In this document: positions 18,169-27,267 of the stretch, piece after piece
Position numbering within the stretch: position 1 is the stretch's first letter
How the letters are laid out: the number at the start of each line of letters is the position of its first letter
Assembly: GCF_003386795.1 (NCBI RefSeq)
Contig: NZ_QTUC01000001.1
Span: 2,976,001 to 3,040,000, forward strand
From: Thermasporomyces composti
GTDB lineage: Bacteria > Actinomycetota > Actinomycetes > Propionibacteriales > Actinopolymorphaceae
Direction: 5' to 3'
DNA: 64,000 nt
Notes under the pieces: generated by a model
What the model saw: the letters and a program-made list of their open reading frames with translations, nothing else
Databases searched by the model: none
What the model was told of the DNA's origin: nothing
Translations under genes and position numbers: made by a program

Positions 18169-19005
18169 CTACCGGATCTGGCTCAAGGAGAAGGTCCGCG
18201 GGTCGTTTCCCGTCCGGTTGCCGGACTCCAACGCGGTGATCGAGGCCATCTCCTCGGGCGTCAGGTTGAAGCCCGCGAGGTCGATGTTGGAGCGGATCCG
18301 GTCCGGCGAGATCGACTTCGGGATCACGATGTGGCCCCGCTGGAGGTGCCACCGGAGCACGACCTGGGCGGGGCTGACCCCGTGCTTGTCGGCGAGCGCC
18401 GAGACGACCGGGTTGTCGAGGTCCTGTCCTCTACCCAACGGGGAGTACGCCTCCACCGCGATGGACGACCGCTGGCAGTAGCTCGCCAGCTCGCGTTGCT
18501 GGTAGGTGGGGTGTAGCTCGATCTGGTTGACGGCGGGCACGACCGTGCCCTCGGCCAGCACCCGGTCGAGGTGCTCCGGCAGGAAGTTGGACACACCGAT
18601 GGCCCGCACCCGTCCCTCGTGGTAGATCCGCTCGAGGGCGCGCCAGCTGTCGACGAGCTTGTCCGCGGCCGGATTGGGCCAGTGGATGAGATAGAGGTCG
18701 GCGTAGTCGAGGCCGAGACGAGCGAGGCTGTCGTCGTATGCCTTCAACGCCGAGTCGTAGCCCTGCTCGCCGTTGCGCAGCTTGGTGGTGATGAAGACCT
18801 GGTCCCGCGGTAGGCCACTCGCCCGCACGGCGGCCCCGACGCCTGCCTCGTTGTTGTAGGCGGCGGCCGTGTCGATGTGTCGGTATCCGGCCTCCAGAGC
18901 GCGTTCCACGACAGACTGCGTCGTCTCAGGCGGAACCTGGAAGACACCGAAGCCGATCTGCGGGATGCGTACGCCGTTGTTCAGGGTGACGTAGGGCTGG
19001 CTCAT
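18169..19005 (-). CDS. Aldo/keto reductase
   Basis: This 278-residue NADPH-dependent (beta/alpha)8 reductase is close to the 2,5-diketo-D-gluconate reductase group. It shows the catalytic tetrad in context: HIDTAAAYNNE (Asp and Tyr), TKLRN (Lys) and YLIHWP (His). The family signature GVSNFLPEHL and a C-terminal IPKSISPDRIRSNID NADP phosphate-binding segment are present. AAGGAGC lies 6 nt before the ATG. It sits between the GH39 gene and the importer permeases, so it probably reduces or oxidises a sugar or aglycone released inside the cell. The substrate is unknown. Confidence 0.9.
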   Translation of the reverse strand: MSQPYVTLNNGVRIPQIGFGVFQVPPETTQSVVERALEAGYRHIDTAAAYNNEAGVGAAVRASGLPRDQVFITTKLRNGEQGYDSALKAYDDSLARLGLDYADLYLIHWPNPAADKLVDSWRALERIYHEGRVRAIGVSNFLPEHLDRVLAEGTVVPAVNQIELHPTYQQRELASYCQRSSIAVEAYSPLGRGQDLDNPVVSALADKHGVSPAQVVLRWHLQRGHIVIPKSISPDRIRSNIDLAGFNLTPEEMASITALESGNRTGNDPRTFSLSQIR

Positions 19006-19051
19006 GGGTGCTCCTTGGTGCCTCCACACGCCATGGGACGGTCCCGCGTGG

Positions 19052-20782
19052 TCAACGGGCGGGCTTCAGGATGAGGAGGGACGCGGCTGGAAGCGGGAGT
19101 GAGATGTCCAGGACGACACGACCCGAGTCGGTCTCGATGGTGCGAGCGGGCTCCAGCTCCTCGAGCCCTTGTCCCGCCTTGATGTGAGCGAGCTCCTCGG
19201 GGGTCGGGTCCTGCGGCGAGCCGAGGGACTTCCAGCGTGTGTGCGAGTTGCTGTGCTCAGCGTCGATCCGGTAGTGCCGCACGTGGACGGTCGAGTGGGC
19301 CAGGTTGCGTATCGTCACCCTGACCGGCGTCTCTCGCTCGCTGGTCTGGTACTGGTCGTCGGTGTGACGCCAGACCAGGGCCGCCACCGTTCCGTCCTGG
19401 GAGCGGGAGGCCAGCACGTCGACCTCCTCGCGCATGCTGCTGCCGTCGGTGTGGTCCAGCTCGTCGACGCTCCACGCGGCGTCGGAGGTGGCGCTGAGTC
19501 GCTCGTCACCCAGCAGTGACAGCATCCGGTACGCGTTCAACAGAGGCTTCTCGACGCCGCCGGCGGTGAGGAAGGCCCGAGTGCCCTCGAAGTACCGCTC
19601 GCCCTCGAAGTAGAAGCTCCAGGAGGTCGCTAGTCGGACCTTGACGGTCTCCCTCGCGTTCAGGTCGAGGATCTTCTTCATCAGCTTGACCTGGAACACG
19701 GGGTAGTACTCGGTGTTCTGGAACTCGTAGTTGCGGTTGTCGTATCGACCGAAGTGGGCGGGGACGGCCGCGTCGCACTCGTCCACGATGGCCGGGAGGT
19801 CTCGATACCGCTCGTGCTCGGCGATCGCCCGGTTGAACTCCCGGATGTCGTACAGCATCTTCGTGGACATCGGGCTCAGCCGCTCGGTGGGCGGGCTGTC
19901 GGCTGGGCGGTACTCGCGGGTCGTGAAGCGGCAGCCCTTGGTGTGGTAGGAGATGAAGTCCAAGGGCTCGTCGCGGCGCGAGGTGTAGTCGAGGAAGCCC
20001 TTGAGAAACTCCAGGCCGCCGCTGGTGACCGCCGGCCCACCGACCAGGGCGCGTGGGATCACCTCACGGATGGCGCGCGCCGTGACCGTGTACAGCTCGT
20101 AGTACTGCTGTGGTGTGCCCCGCCAGTAGTAGATGTCGGGCTCGTTCCACAGCTCCCACAGCCAGGTGGAGACCTCCGCCTCGCCGTATCGCTCCAGGCA
20201 GTGGCGGGCGTGCGCGGCGACCAGGCCGGCCCACTTGTCGTAGTCGCGGGGCGGGTAGCCCCAGGCGCCCGCCTCGTAGGCGGTGTAGACGGTTGGACTG
20301 GGCACCACCGTGAGCTCGGCTGCCTCCGGCGGAAGCAGGTCGCGCGGGGTGAAGCCGAGCTCGACGAGCACGTGGTGGCCGGCCCCCACGATGGCGTCGT
20401 AGACCTGGTCGACGATGGAGAAGTCGTAGTACGGACGTCCCTCGGCGTCCTCGTGGTAGACGTTGCCGGAACCCCAGTGCGGGATGCCGAAGCCGCTGCC
20501 GGAGCAGAACACGTAGTGCGGACGGACGTAGTAGCCACCGCCTGAGAGCTCGGCGAACGTCCGGAGCAGGCGTTTGCCGGTCGGTGTGTAGGTCCAGTTG
20601 TTCTCGTCGTACCCGATGCTTTCCCAGATCCGGGTGAGGGGTCCCTGGGTGGCGGACGCGTCAACGTCCACGTGCGCCCGTTCCACGTGTGGCGCATGGG
20701 GATCGCTGGGGGCAGCCGGCGGGAAGGGCCCCAAGGTGACTCGGCTGACGTGGGCCGCGGCCGTGTCGGTGCTCTGTGTCAT
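19052..20782 (-). CDS. GH39-family glycosidase (beta-xylosidase type)
   Basis: This 576-residue glycosidase has a GH39 core: RIWESIGYDENN, YYVRPHYVF, FSIVDQVYDAIVGAGHHVLVE, and the acid/base Glu214 in WLWELWNEPD. The probable nucleophile is Glu335 in AIVDECDAA. A C-terminal beta-sandwich (about 430-576) follows, as in family xylosidases. No signal peptide is present, so it should act in the cytoplasm on imported oligosaccharide. Family members remove beta-xylose or, less often, iduronate; which applies here is not decided. The ATG at 20782 is preferred (GAGG 7 nt upstream) over a GTG at 20815. It is the first gene of the operon. Confidence 0.88.
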   Translation of the reverse strand: MTQSTDTAAAHVSRVTLGPFPPAAPSDPHAPHVERAHVDVDASATQGPLTRIWESIGYDENNWTYTPTGKRLLRTFAELSGGGYYVRPHYVFCSGSGFGIPHWGSGNVYHEDAEGRPYYDFSIVDQVYDAIVGAGHHVLVELGFTPRDLLPPEAAELTVVPSPTVYTAYEAGAWGYPPRDYDKWAGLVAAHARHCLERYGEAEVSTWLWELWNEPDIYYWRGTPQQYYELYTVTARAIREVIPRALVGGPAVTSGGLEFLKGFLDYTSRRDEPLDFISYHTKGCRFTTREYRPADSPPTERLSPMSTKMLYDIREFNRAIAEHERYRDLPAIVDECDAAVPAHFGRYDNRNYEFQNTEYYPVFQVKLMKKILDLNARETVKVRLATSWSFYFEGERYFEGTRAFLTAGGVEKPLLNAYRMLSLLGDERLSATSDAAWSVDELDHTDGSSMREEVDVLASRSQDGTVAALVWRHTDDQYQTSERETPVRVTIRNLAHSTVHVRHYRIDAEHSNSHTRWKSLGSPQDPTPEELAHIKAGQGLEELEPARTIETDSGRVVLDISLPLPAASLLILKPAR

Positions 20783-20920
20783 GGGCAGCCTCAACTTCCC
20801 TCGGTCGTGAGGCACTTCCGGGTTGGAGCGAGGTCCCGCGAGCGAGGGAGAGCACCCCCGTCGACCCTGGCGGCGGGTATTGGGCCATGAGTGTCTCCTG
20901 TTACCAGGAAACTGTCAATG

Positions 20921-20942
20921 ACAAATTGTTTTTGTTGTACAA
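20921..20942. promoter_or_regulatory. Probable GntR/FadR operator in divergent promoter
   Basis: An AT-rich segment stands out in GC-rich DNA. It contains a 9-bp palindrome ACAAATTGT (20921-20929) and TTGTTGTACAA (20932-20942). The latter fits the FadR-subfamily operator pattern T-N-G-T-N3-A-C-N-A with perfect outer arms. It lies between the GH39 operon and the GntR gene, 65 bp before the latter's start, and so can control both. Confidence 0.6.
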
Positions 20943-21006
20943 TCTCGGTCAGCTCCGCTGGAGTGTTCGCTTGGTTTCGGTACGTGTTCCCTGGAGGAGG
21001 TGGTCC

Positions 21007-21681
21007 GTGGCTGAGGGCATCTCGCCCCTGCCGTCGCAGCGCCCTCTCGGCGAGCTCGTGACCGACGTGCTCCGCGAGATGATCATGAAGGGCAGGTTCA
21101 AGCCTGGCCAGCACCTCAAGGAGTCCGAGCTGGCGAACGCGCTCCAGGTGAGCCGCGGTCCCGTCCGGCAGGCCCTGGCGCGCCTCGAGGTGGAGGGGTA
21201 CGTCGAGCTACGCCGGCACCGGGGGGCGTTCGTCAGCACGCTGACCAAGGCGGATATCGAGGAGGTGCACACCCTCCGGGGTGCCATCGAGCGGCTGGCC
21301 GCCAGCCGTGCCTGCACCCGAATGCAGGGGCAGGGGTTCGCCGAGATGGATGCCGTGCTGGAGTCGATGAAGCGCGTGGACAAGAAGATCGATCCGGACG
21401 ACGCGGCCCTCCTCGACCTCCGGTTCCACGACATCATCTACGCCTACTGTGACCACAGCCGAGTGCAGCGGGTCTGGTCGTCTCTTCGCGGTCAGGTGAT
21501 GGCCTACCTCCGCGCCCGCAACGCCTGCTTCCCGGACTTCCTCGAGGTGGGCTACATCGAGCACCTCGAGCTGCGCGACGCGCTGGCCTTGGGCGACCCG
21601 CAGGTCGCGCAGGACGCCATCGACAAGCACATCAGTGGCGCATACGAGCGGCTGAAGCGACTCAACCTCCCCGACCGGTGA
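21007..21681 (+). CDS. GntR/FadR-family transcriptional regulator
   Basis: This 224-residue regulator has an N-terminal winged helix (residues 1-75: REMIMKGRFKPGQHLKESELANALQVSRGPVRQALARLEVEGYV), then the all-helical FCD ligand domain. The metal-ligand positions of FCD proteins are recognisable at LRFHDIIY and at the late YIEHLELRDAL. The GTG start is supported by GGAGGAGG 6 nt upstream. It is divergent from the GH39-importer operon and very likely represses it, with a sugar acid or sugar as inducer (inferred). Confidence 0.9.
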   Translation: MAEGISPLPSQRPLGELVTDVLREMIMKGRFKPGQHLKESELANALQVSRGPVRQALARLEVEGYVELRRHRGAFVSTLTKADIEEVHTLRGAIERLAASRACTRMQGQGFAEMDAVLESMKRVDKKIDPDDAALLDLRFHDIIYAYCDHSRVQRVWSSLRGQVMAYLRARNACFPDFLEVGYIEHLELRDALALGDPQVAQDAIDKHISGAYERLKRLNLPDR

Positions 21682-21692
21682 GCACGGGCAGC

Positions 21693-21710
21693 GGTTCGCA
21701 CCAGCGAACC
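21693..21710 (+). terminator. Terminator hairpin after GntR gene
   Basis: A 7-bp stem (GGTTCGC / GCGAACC) with a 4-nt loop begins 12 bp after the stop codon. It is nested inside a weaker outer pairing of GCACGGG (21682-21688) with CCCGTGC (21726-21732). Confidence 0.5.
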
Positions 21711-21838
21711 CACCCTCAGGACGTTCCCGTGCCCCGGTGAGTGAGACGTCGCCCTTGCCTTGGCGACATCCCGGTCACCCACCGGCTCTCGGTCGAACGC
21801 GTGCTCGATCGTGCGCGGACTTGCGGGACCAGTAGTCA

Positions 21839-22200
21839 GTGATGCCGAGCAGCATGACCGACACGGCCACGCGGAAGGTCGCAACGTACTCGGGTGGTAT
21901 GCGTCGCTGGCGCGACATCGCGATGAGCATGATCGGGAGTCCGCCGATCGTCCTTCTCGACGAGCCGACGACAGGGGCTCGACCCGCAGGCGCGCCTCGA
22001 CGTATGGCAGACCGTCAAGAGACTCGCCGAGAGTGGCACGACCGTCCTCCTCACCTCGATCGAACGACGCCGGGCAACTCGCCGACCGGATCGCGATCTC
22101 CCATCAGGGCCGGGTCATGTGGACGGCACCCTCGCTGACTCGAGCAGCTACTCACGCCCGTCATGGTCGAGTACGTCGAGGTGCAGATAGGCGAAACAAG
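21839..22200 (+). pseudogene. Remnant of a DrrA-like ABC ATPase gene
   Basis: Only the second half of an ABC ATPase survives, split over three frames. The first frame gives DTATRKVATYSGGM (signature) and IVLLDEPTTG (Walker B). The second gives LDPQARLDVWQTVKRLAESG and TTVLLTS. The third gives QLADRIAISHQGRVM. The Walker A region is missing altogether. The order matches the DrrA/multidrug ATPase type. Frameshifts lie near 21975 and 22060. The flanking stretches 21711-21838 and 22201-22381 hold no recognisable gene. Confidence 0.8.
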
Positions 22201-22381
22201 GTGCTTCTAATGACCAAATGCTTCCACGTCCTCGGCTAAGCGGGGGCGTCTAAGCGGTCCTCAGCTGCCTGCACGCCTCCTGTCGCTCTCGCCTCGAGCA
22301 TGTGAGCTGACGACCTTTGCTGGCCAGGCGTCTTCACCCGCTTCGTGAGTCGCACTAGCGTCGCCGAGCGGGAGGCGCACG

Positions 22382-25006
22382 ATGGCACGGGCACGGACGC
22401 GCGTTTCGGACGCCGGAGACCAGGGACGGACACTCACACGGCGCGGACTGTTCGGCGTCGCGGGAGCACTCGGCCTCACCGGCCTAACCCCGCTCGACCG
22501 AGCTGGGGCGACCCTCGAGAACTCCGCATCGGACCGTGCCGCCCTGAGAGTCGACGATCTCGCGATGACGGGGCCACGCCAGCCGCGCTGGCTTTCGGTG
22601 CCGATGAGCCGGATCGTCGTGAACCCCTACGACTTCAACCAGTCGACGAGTGAGGTCGCCCAGAACAGTGGTCCGCAGCTACCGCTGTCCGCCGGCTACT
22701 TCGCGTACGACGACGCCATACGACTGCCATCCCTGCTGACCGTCTACCGCCGACCTGGCGGTGAGCCCGACCCGCAGCCTCCGCCCGAGGCGTTCTCTGA
22801 CGAGTTCGTCGAGCTCGATCCCGCCTGGTCCGCCGAGCCAGGTGTCTCCGCCAGCGTGGCGGAATCACGACTCACCATGGTGTTGCCTGACTCGGCGCCC
22901 AACCCGTGGGGCGCGCTGTCACGTCAACTCACTCTTGACGTCGGCACGTTCCCACTCGTGTCCATCGAGGTTCTCGACGTCGTCGGTGCATGGGCGTTGA
23001 AGGTGAACGACGGGTCGAGTGACGTCGACACGGTGCTGCAGGCCGACACCACAGCGACCGGAACGTTCACCTACGACCTGCGACAGCTGACCGGGTGGTC
23101 GGGAACGAAGACGTTCACGCTCCGGCTGTTCGTCGTGCAGAGGCAGGCACCGCTCGTCGTCGAGCGGATCGCCGTGCATGGGCGGCCGACAACCTGGCTG
23201 CAAGTCGCCGCCACCTACACGACGACCTGGCGGCCGGAGGCGCTCGACTTCAGTGCCGAGTACGCCGGGGGTGGGAGACTCCATGGATACGACGTGTTCC
23301 ACGACACGACGAGCGTCACGCGCCTTCTCGTCGGAACCGGACTCGACATCGACGGCGGAGGTCTCGCCCTCGCGGGACGGTTCACCGGCGCGGTCCAGTA
23401 CGACGCCGCACGCGGAGTCCTGTCGGTCAGCCAGGGCAATGTCCGCTACGCCGTGGCTGTCGGTCCCGGCCGACAGGTCACCTACTACCGCAGCGAGCTC
23501 GACCTGCTCGCCGGCGGCCCGGCGCTGCCTGAACCACCCTCCACCGGCTTCTGGTCGGCCGAACTCCCCGCGAGTGGGATGACGGTCGGCATCGGATTCG
23601 CCCACCGAGGCGAAGGAGGCGGGGTCGCCGCGGATCGGGCCCGTGCTGCCGCGCGCCCGAACGCCGCTCCGCGGGCCCGTGCTCGGTGGCGCGACTACTG
23701 GAACAGCTACCTCGCCCGCGTGCCCCGTCCGGCCGACTTCACGCTCACCGCGGTACCCACCGAGGGGGTGAGCGCGGACGACATCGCGGTGACCTACTAC
23801 CGAGCGTGGCACTTCCTGTCCGCGAACACGCTGCCGGAGATGCCGGAGATCGACTACCCGTTCCCGCAGGTCGCGACGGGCAAGCCGTCGATGTGGGCGT
23901 TCGGTGCTGAAGGCTCCCGACCGTCCGCCAGCTGGGACAGCCTGCTGGGGATGCAGTACCTCGCCTACGTCGAACCGGACATCGCATGGCGAGCGTTCCT
24001 GGGTCTGATGTCGCTCGTCGACGACACCGGCCGGCTCGGCGGCGAGAGCCTTCCGAGCCGCAAGGCACAGACCGCCTGGATCCTGTACAACGTGACAGGC
24101 GACACGGGGCGACTGGCGGCCTGTTACGAGAATCTGCGTCGGTACTTGCTGTGGGCGCGGGAGAATCCGCGGTGGATCTTCGGCGACCACGACATCCCTG
24201 ACGAGCGGGACGCCGAGTTCGTCGTGTCGTTGCTCCTGGACTTCGACTACGCCGCGCGTATCGCGGCGAGGTTGGGTCGGCACGACGAGGTGACGTTCTG
24301 GCACGACCAGTTCGACGCACTGAGCGCTGACTATGGTGCGTGGTTCTTCCCGGTCGACGGTCCCTATCCGACGCTGCAGTACCACTTCGTCGAGGGCAGT
24401 CACCCCGACAGCCCCGGCAACACGCTCTGGGTGTGCACCGGACTGCACTTGCCACGACTGACGGAGCGGCAACGGCGACTGCTCATCGAACGTTTTCTCG
24501 GCGAGTACCGCCCGGACGCGACACTGGCCGGATGGGGGTTCCCGAACGTCAAGGCGCCGGACGTGACCTACACCGCGTACGGGCTGCTCGACTCCGGCAT
24601 GGTGCGGGAGGCCGACGTCTTCCTCCAGGCCAACCTGCGGGACGTCGTGCGGGCCGGTGTGTTCGCCGAGGTCTACGACGACCCGCCCGATGGCCCTGTC
24701 GGTGTAGGCGTCCGGCCCTCACTGTTCGGCGCGGTGACCGTCATCGATGTCGTCTGGCTGCGCAACGGCTACCGCGCCGATGACGGTGAGCCGCTGTTCG
24801 TCCGGATGCCGGGCGCCGATGGAGGCCTCAGCGGGTTGACGTTCCGCGGACGGAAGCTAGCTGTCGACATCGACGCCTCCGCGGGCGAGATTCGACTGTC
24901 CGGCAACGCCGTGCGCGGCGGTCGCGCGTGCCGCCGGCTTCCGGCGCCAGTCGGCGAGTCCCTATCCATCCCTGCTGGCTGCGCGATGCCTACGGCCGAC
25001 CAGTGA
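22382..25006 (+). CDS. Exported (alpha/alpha)6-barrel glycosidase-like protein (GH63-like)
   Basis: This 874-residue protein begins with a twin-arginine signal (TLTRRGLFGVAGALGLTG). The N-terminal half (about 60-430) is beta-rich and probably a carbohydrate-binding sandwich. The C-terminal half (about 450-800) has the alternating helix pattern and short motifs of clan-G-like (alpha/alpha)6 enzymes. These include PSASWDSLLGMQYLAY, where the Asp could be the acid, and GVFAEVYDD, where the Glu could be the base. The closest match I can suggest is GH63-type glucosidase or mannosylglycerate hydrolase. Family and substrate are tentative. GGGAGG precedes the ATG. It is followed 217 bp later by the GH76 gene. 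Confidence 0.7.
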   Translation: MARARTRVSDAGDQGRTLTRRGLFGVAGALGLTGLTPLDRAGATLENSASDRAALRVDDLAMTGPRQPRWLSVPMSRIVVNPYDFNQSTSEVAQNSGPQLPLSAGYFAYDDAIRLPSLLTVYRRPGGEPDPQPPPEAFSDEFVELDPAWSAEPGVSASVAESRLTMVLPDSAPNPWGALSRQLTLDVGTFPLVSIEVLDVVGAWALKVNDGSSDVDTVLQADTTATGTFTYDLRQLTGWSGTKTFTLRLFVVQRQAPLVVERIAVHGRPTTWLQVAATYTTTWRPEALDFSAEYAGGGRLHGYDVFHDTTSVTRLLVGTGLDIDGGGLALAGRFTGAVQYDAARGVLSVSQGNVRYAVAVGPGRQVTYYRSELDLLAGGPALPEPPSTGFWSAELPASGMTVGIGFAHRGEGGGVAADRARAAARPNAAPRARARWRDYWNSYLARVPRPADFTLTAVPTEGVSADDIAVTYYRAWHFLSANTLPEMPEIDYPFPQVATGKPSMWAFGAEGSRPSASWDSLLGMQYLAYVEPDIAWRAFLGLMSLVDDTGRLGGESLPSRKAQTAWILYNVTGDTGRLAACYENLRRYLLWARENPRWIFGDHDIPDERDAEFVVSLLLDFDYAARIAARLGRHDEVTFWHDQFDALSADYGAWFFPVDGPYPTLQYHFVEGSHPDSPGNTLWVCTGLHLPRLTERQRRLLIERFLGEYRPDATLAGWGFPNVKAPDVTYTAYGLLDSGMVREADVFLQANLRDVVRAGVFAEVYDDPPDGPVGVGVRPSLFGAVTVIDVVWLRNGYRADDGEPLFVRMPGADGGLSGLTFRGRKLAVDIDASAGEIRLSGNAVRGGRACRRLPAPVGESLSIPAGCAMPTADQ

Positions 25007-25223
25007 GAGGCTTGACCGGAGCGAGCGGCTGCCTAACTGCGTTCTCAGAACGGGTGCGACCCCTGCGTCGACATGAGATTGTCGCCGGTCCACCGTCCGG
25101 TTCTGGTCGGGCGGTGTCCGAAACCTGCCCACGTCTTACCGGTCCTCCACGCGTCCCCCTACGTTTGTCATGCCATTCCCTCGCCAGGTTCCTGACGCAC
25201 GCTTGTGAGAGGCAGGTGGAATC

Positions 25224-27128
25224 GTGCCCACATCGCCACCACGTCGCGGGGTTCGCGCTGTCCTGGCTGGGATCGCCGCGTTGCTCCTCGGCATGGCTCC
25301 GGCCGCGGCCGCCAACGCCAAGGCGCCTAACCTGACCGACGGATCGACCGCGGTGGCGCGGGCCCGCGTCGCGGCGGACGTCTTGATGTCGTCGTACGAC
25401 TGGGAGAAGGCGTGGTTCCCGTCGAGCTGGTGGAACTCGGCTGTCGCCTTGCAGACGATCGGCGACTACATGCAGCGGACGGGGGACCGGCGCTACCTGC
25501 CGCAGCTGGACCGGACGTTCGAGCGGAACAAGGGTCCGTTCCCTGCCGGTGAGCTGTCCACCGACGAGATCTGGGGCAACTTCACCAGCCGCGCCATCGA
25601 CGACGGTATGTGGTGGGCCTTGAACTGGGTCCAGGCCTACGACCTCACCGGCAAGCGCAAATACCTGCGGATGGCGGAGAAGATCGCCGAGTTCACCGAG
25701 GACTACTGGGACACCACCTGCGGTGGCGGGGTCTGGTGGAACGCGGAGCGGACCTACAAGAACGCCGTGACCAACGGTCAGTGGATCCGGCTGACCGCCG
25801 CCCTCCACAACCGAATCAAGGGTGACAAGTACTGGCTGACCAGGGCTCAAGCCGCGTGGGACTGGTACGTCGACAGCGGCATGATCAACCAGGACTACCT
25901 GGTCAACGACGGCTTGAACGACGACTGCCAGAACAACGGTCAGAACGTCTGGACCTACAACCAGGGCTTGGCGATTGGCGGGGCGCTGGAGCTGTGGCGG
26001 GCGACCGGTGACCCGGAGCTGCTGAGCATGGCGCGTCGGCTCGCCGACGCCGCCATCGAGGGCGGACTGACCGTCGACGGCGTGCTCACCGAGTGGTGTG
26101 ACGCGCTCGACCGTACCTGCGACGACAACGCCAAGCAGTTCAAGGGCATCTTCCTGCGCTACCTGATGGACCTCGCCGACACCACCGGCGACGAGCGGTA
26201 CCGGGCGTTCATCGCCGAGCAGGCGGAGACCATCTGGGAACGCGACCGCGACGCCGCGAACCGCCTCGGTACGCGCTGGGCGGGTGGCACCAGCCCGGAG
26301 CACCCCAACGTGTTCGACTGGCGTACCCAGGCGAGCGCGCTGAGCGCCCTGATCGCCGACATTCCGGTGCCGGCGCCGACGTACTCCCTCGCCGCTACCA
26401 CGTCGCCGGCGCAGCCGGTCGTCATGCCCGCGCGCACCGGCACCACGAAGCTTCGGATCGACGTCGGGGTGTCGGTCACGGGCCCGGCATCGAAGCCGAT
26501 GAAGGTCACGGTGAAGGTCGAGGCACCGGACGGCTGGGCGGTCTCGCCGACGACCGGGACGATCACGCTGCGCCCGAAGGGGAGCGCGCGGCCGGTGAGT
26601 GGCGCCTTCCCGGTGGAGGTGTCCATCCCCGCGAGCGCCGCGGACGGCCACCACGACGTCACGGCGACCGTCACCGCCGAACCCGGGCTGTCGTTCAGCA
26701 CCCGGTCAGATGTGCTGGTCGCGCACGAGGCGGACTTCGACACGGGAACGGCCGATGAGCTGCCGTGGCTGTGGGACGCCGACGGCTCGCAGAGCAACGG
26801 TGTGCAGAACCGCTTCGCCGACGGTCACCGCTACTTCGTCTACAAGTTCCCGTTCCCGGCCGACACCACGTCGGCGCGGGTCGTCTTGACGATCGACAAC
26901 CAGTACGTGGTGGAGGTCAGCCCGGACGCCGAGCAGTGGACCACCGTGCTGCGGGAGGACCGGTGGATCACCGACGGCAGCAACAAGGCCGACCAGGTGA
27001 TCGACCTGACGCCGTTCCTCGGGCCGGACAAGGCGGCCTACGTGCGGGTCTCGGACTCGTTCCCCGAGGACGGCTGGGGTGGCCGCGTCTACCACGTCAC
27101 CGCCACCGCCTCCGCCGACGAGCGCTGA
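25224..27128 (+). CDS. Secreted GH76 family alpha-1,6-mannanase-like enzyme
   Basis: This 634-residue secreted protein has a signal peptide to about residue 32. A GH76 (alpha/alpha)6 catalytic domain (about 40-390) carries the paired catalytic Asp residues in RAIDDGMWWALNWVQAY. Further typical segments are TCGGGVWWNAERTYKNAVTNG and VWTYNQGLAIGGAL. The C-terminal part (about 395-634) is an NPCBM/NEW3-like Ig module plus another beta-sandwich, probably for substrate binding. Family enzymes cut alpha-1,6-linked mannan such as the fungal wall backbone. The GTG start has AGGTGGA upstream. Confidence 0.88.
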   Translation: MPTSPPRRGVRAVLAGIAALLLGMAPAAAANAKAPNLTDGSTAVARARVAADVLMSSYDWEKAWFPSSWWNSAVALQTIGDYMQRTGDRRYLPQLDRTFERNKGPFPAGELSTDEIWGNFTSRAIDDGMWWALNWVQAYDLTGKRKYLRMAEKIAEFTEDYWDTTCGGGVWWNAERTYKNAVTNGQWIRLTAALHNRIKGDKYWLTRAQAAWDWYVDSGMINQDYLVNDGLNDDCQNNGQNVWTYNQGLAIGGALELWRATGDPELLSMARRLADAAIEGGLTVDGVLTEWCDALDRTCDDNAKQFKGIFLRYLMDLADTTGDERYRAFIAEQAETIWERDRDAANRLGTRWAGGTSPEHPNVFDWRTQASALSALIADIPVPAPTYSLAATTSPAQPVVMPARTGTTKLRIDVGVSVTGPASKPMKVTVKVEAPDGWAVSPTTGTITLRPKGSARPVSGAFPVEVSIPASAADGHHDVTATVTAEPGLSFSTRSDVLVAHEADFDTGTADELPWLWDADGSQSNGVQNRFADGHRYFVYKFPFPADTTSARVVLTIDNQYVVEVSPDAEQWTTVLREDRWITDGSNKADQVIDLTPFLGPDKAAYVRVSDSFPEDGWGGRVYHVTATASADER

Positions 27129-27188
27129 GGGGAGCACTGCGGCGGAACCGCGGACAACGGTGAGTCCGCGAAAAGCCTTCTCAGGAAC

Positions 27189-27223
27189 CATGGAGCCCAG
27201 GTTCGTCGAACCTGGGCTCCATG
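27189..27223. terminator. Perfect 16-bp terminator hairpin
   Basis: The arms 27189-27204 (CATGGAGCCCAGGTTC) and 27208-27223 are exactly complementary around a 3-nt loop. It lies between the GH76 gene and the convergent VOC gene and can stop transcription from both sides. Confidence 0.85.
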
Positions 27224-27267
27224 TGTCACGAGTGGACGGACGTCATCCGACGAGCAGCTCGCTGGCC

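Noticed and set aside
24990-26654. A 554-codon minus-strand frame opposite the GH76 gene
   Set aside because: The opposite strand encodes a full signal peptide and GH76 catalytic motif.
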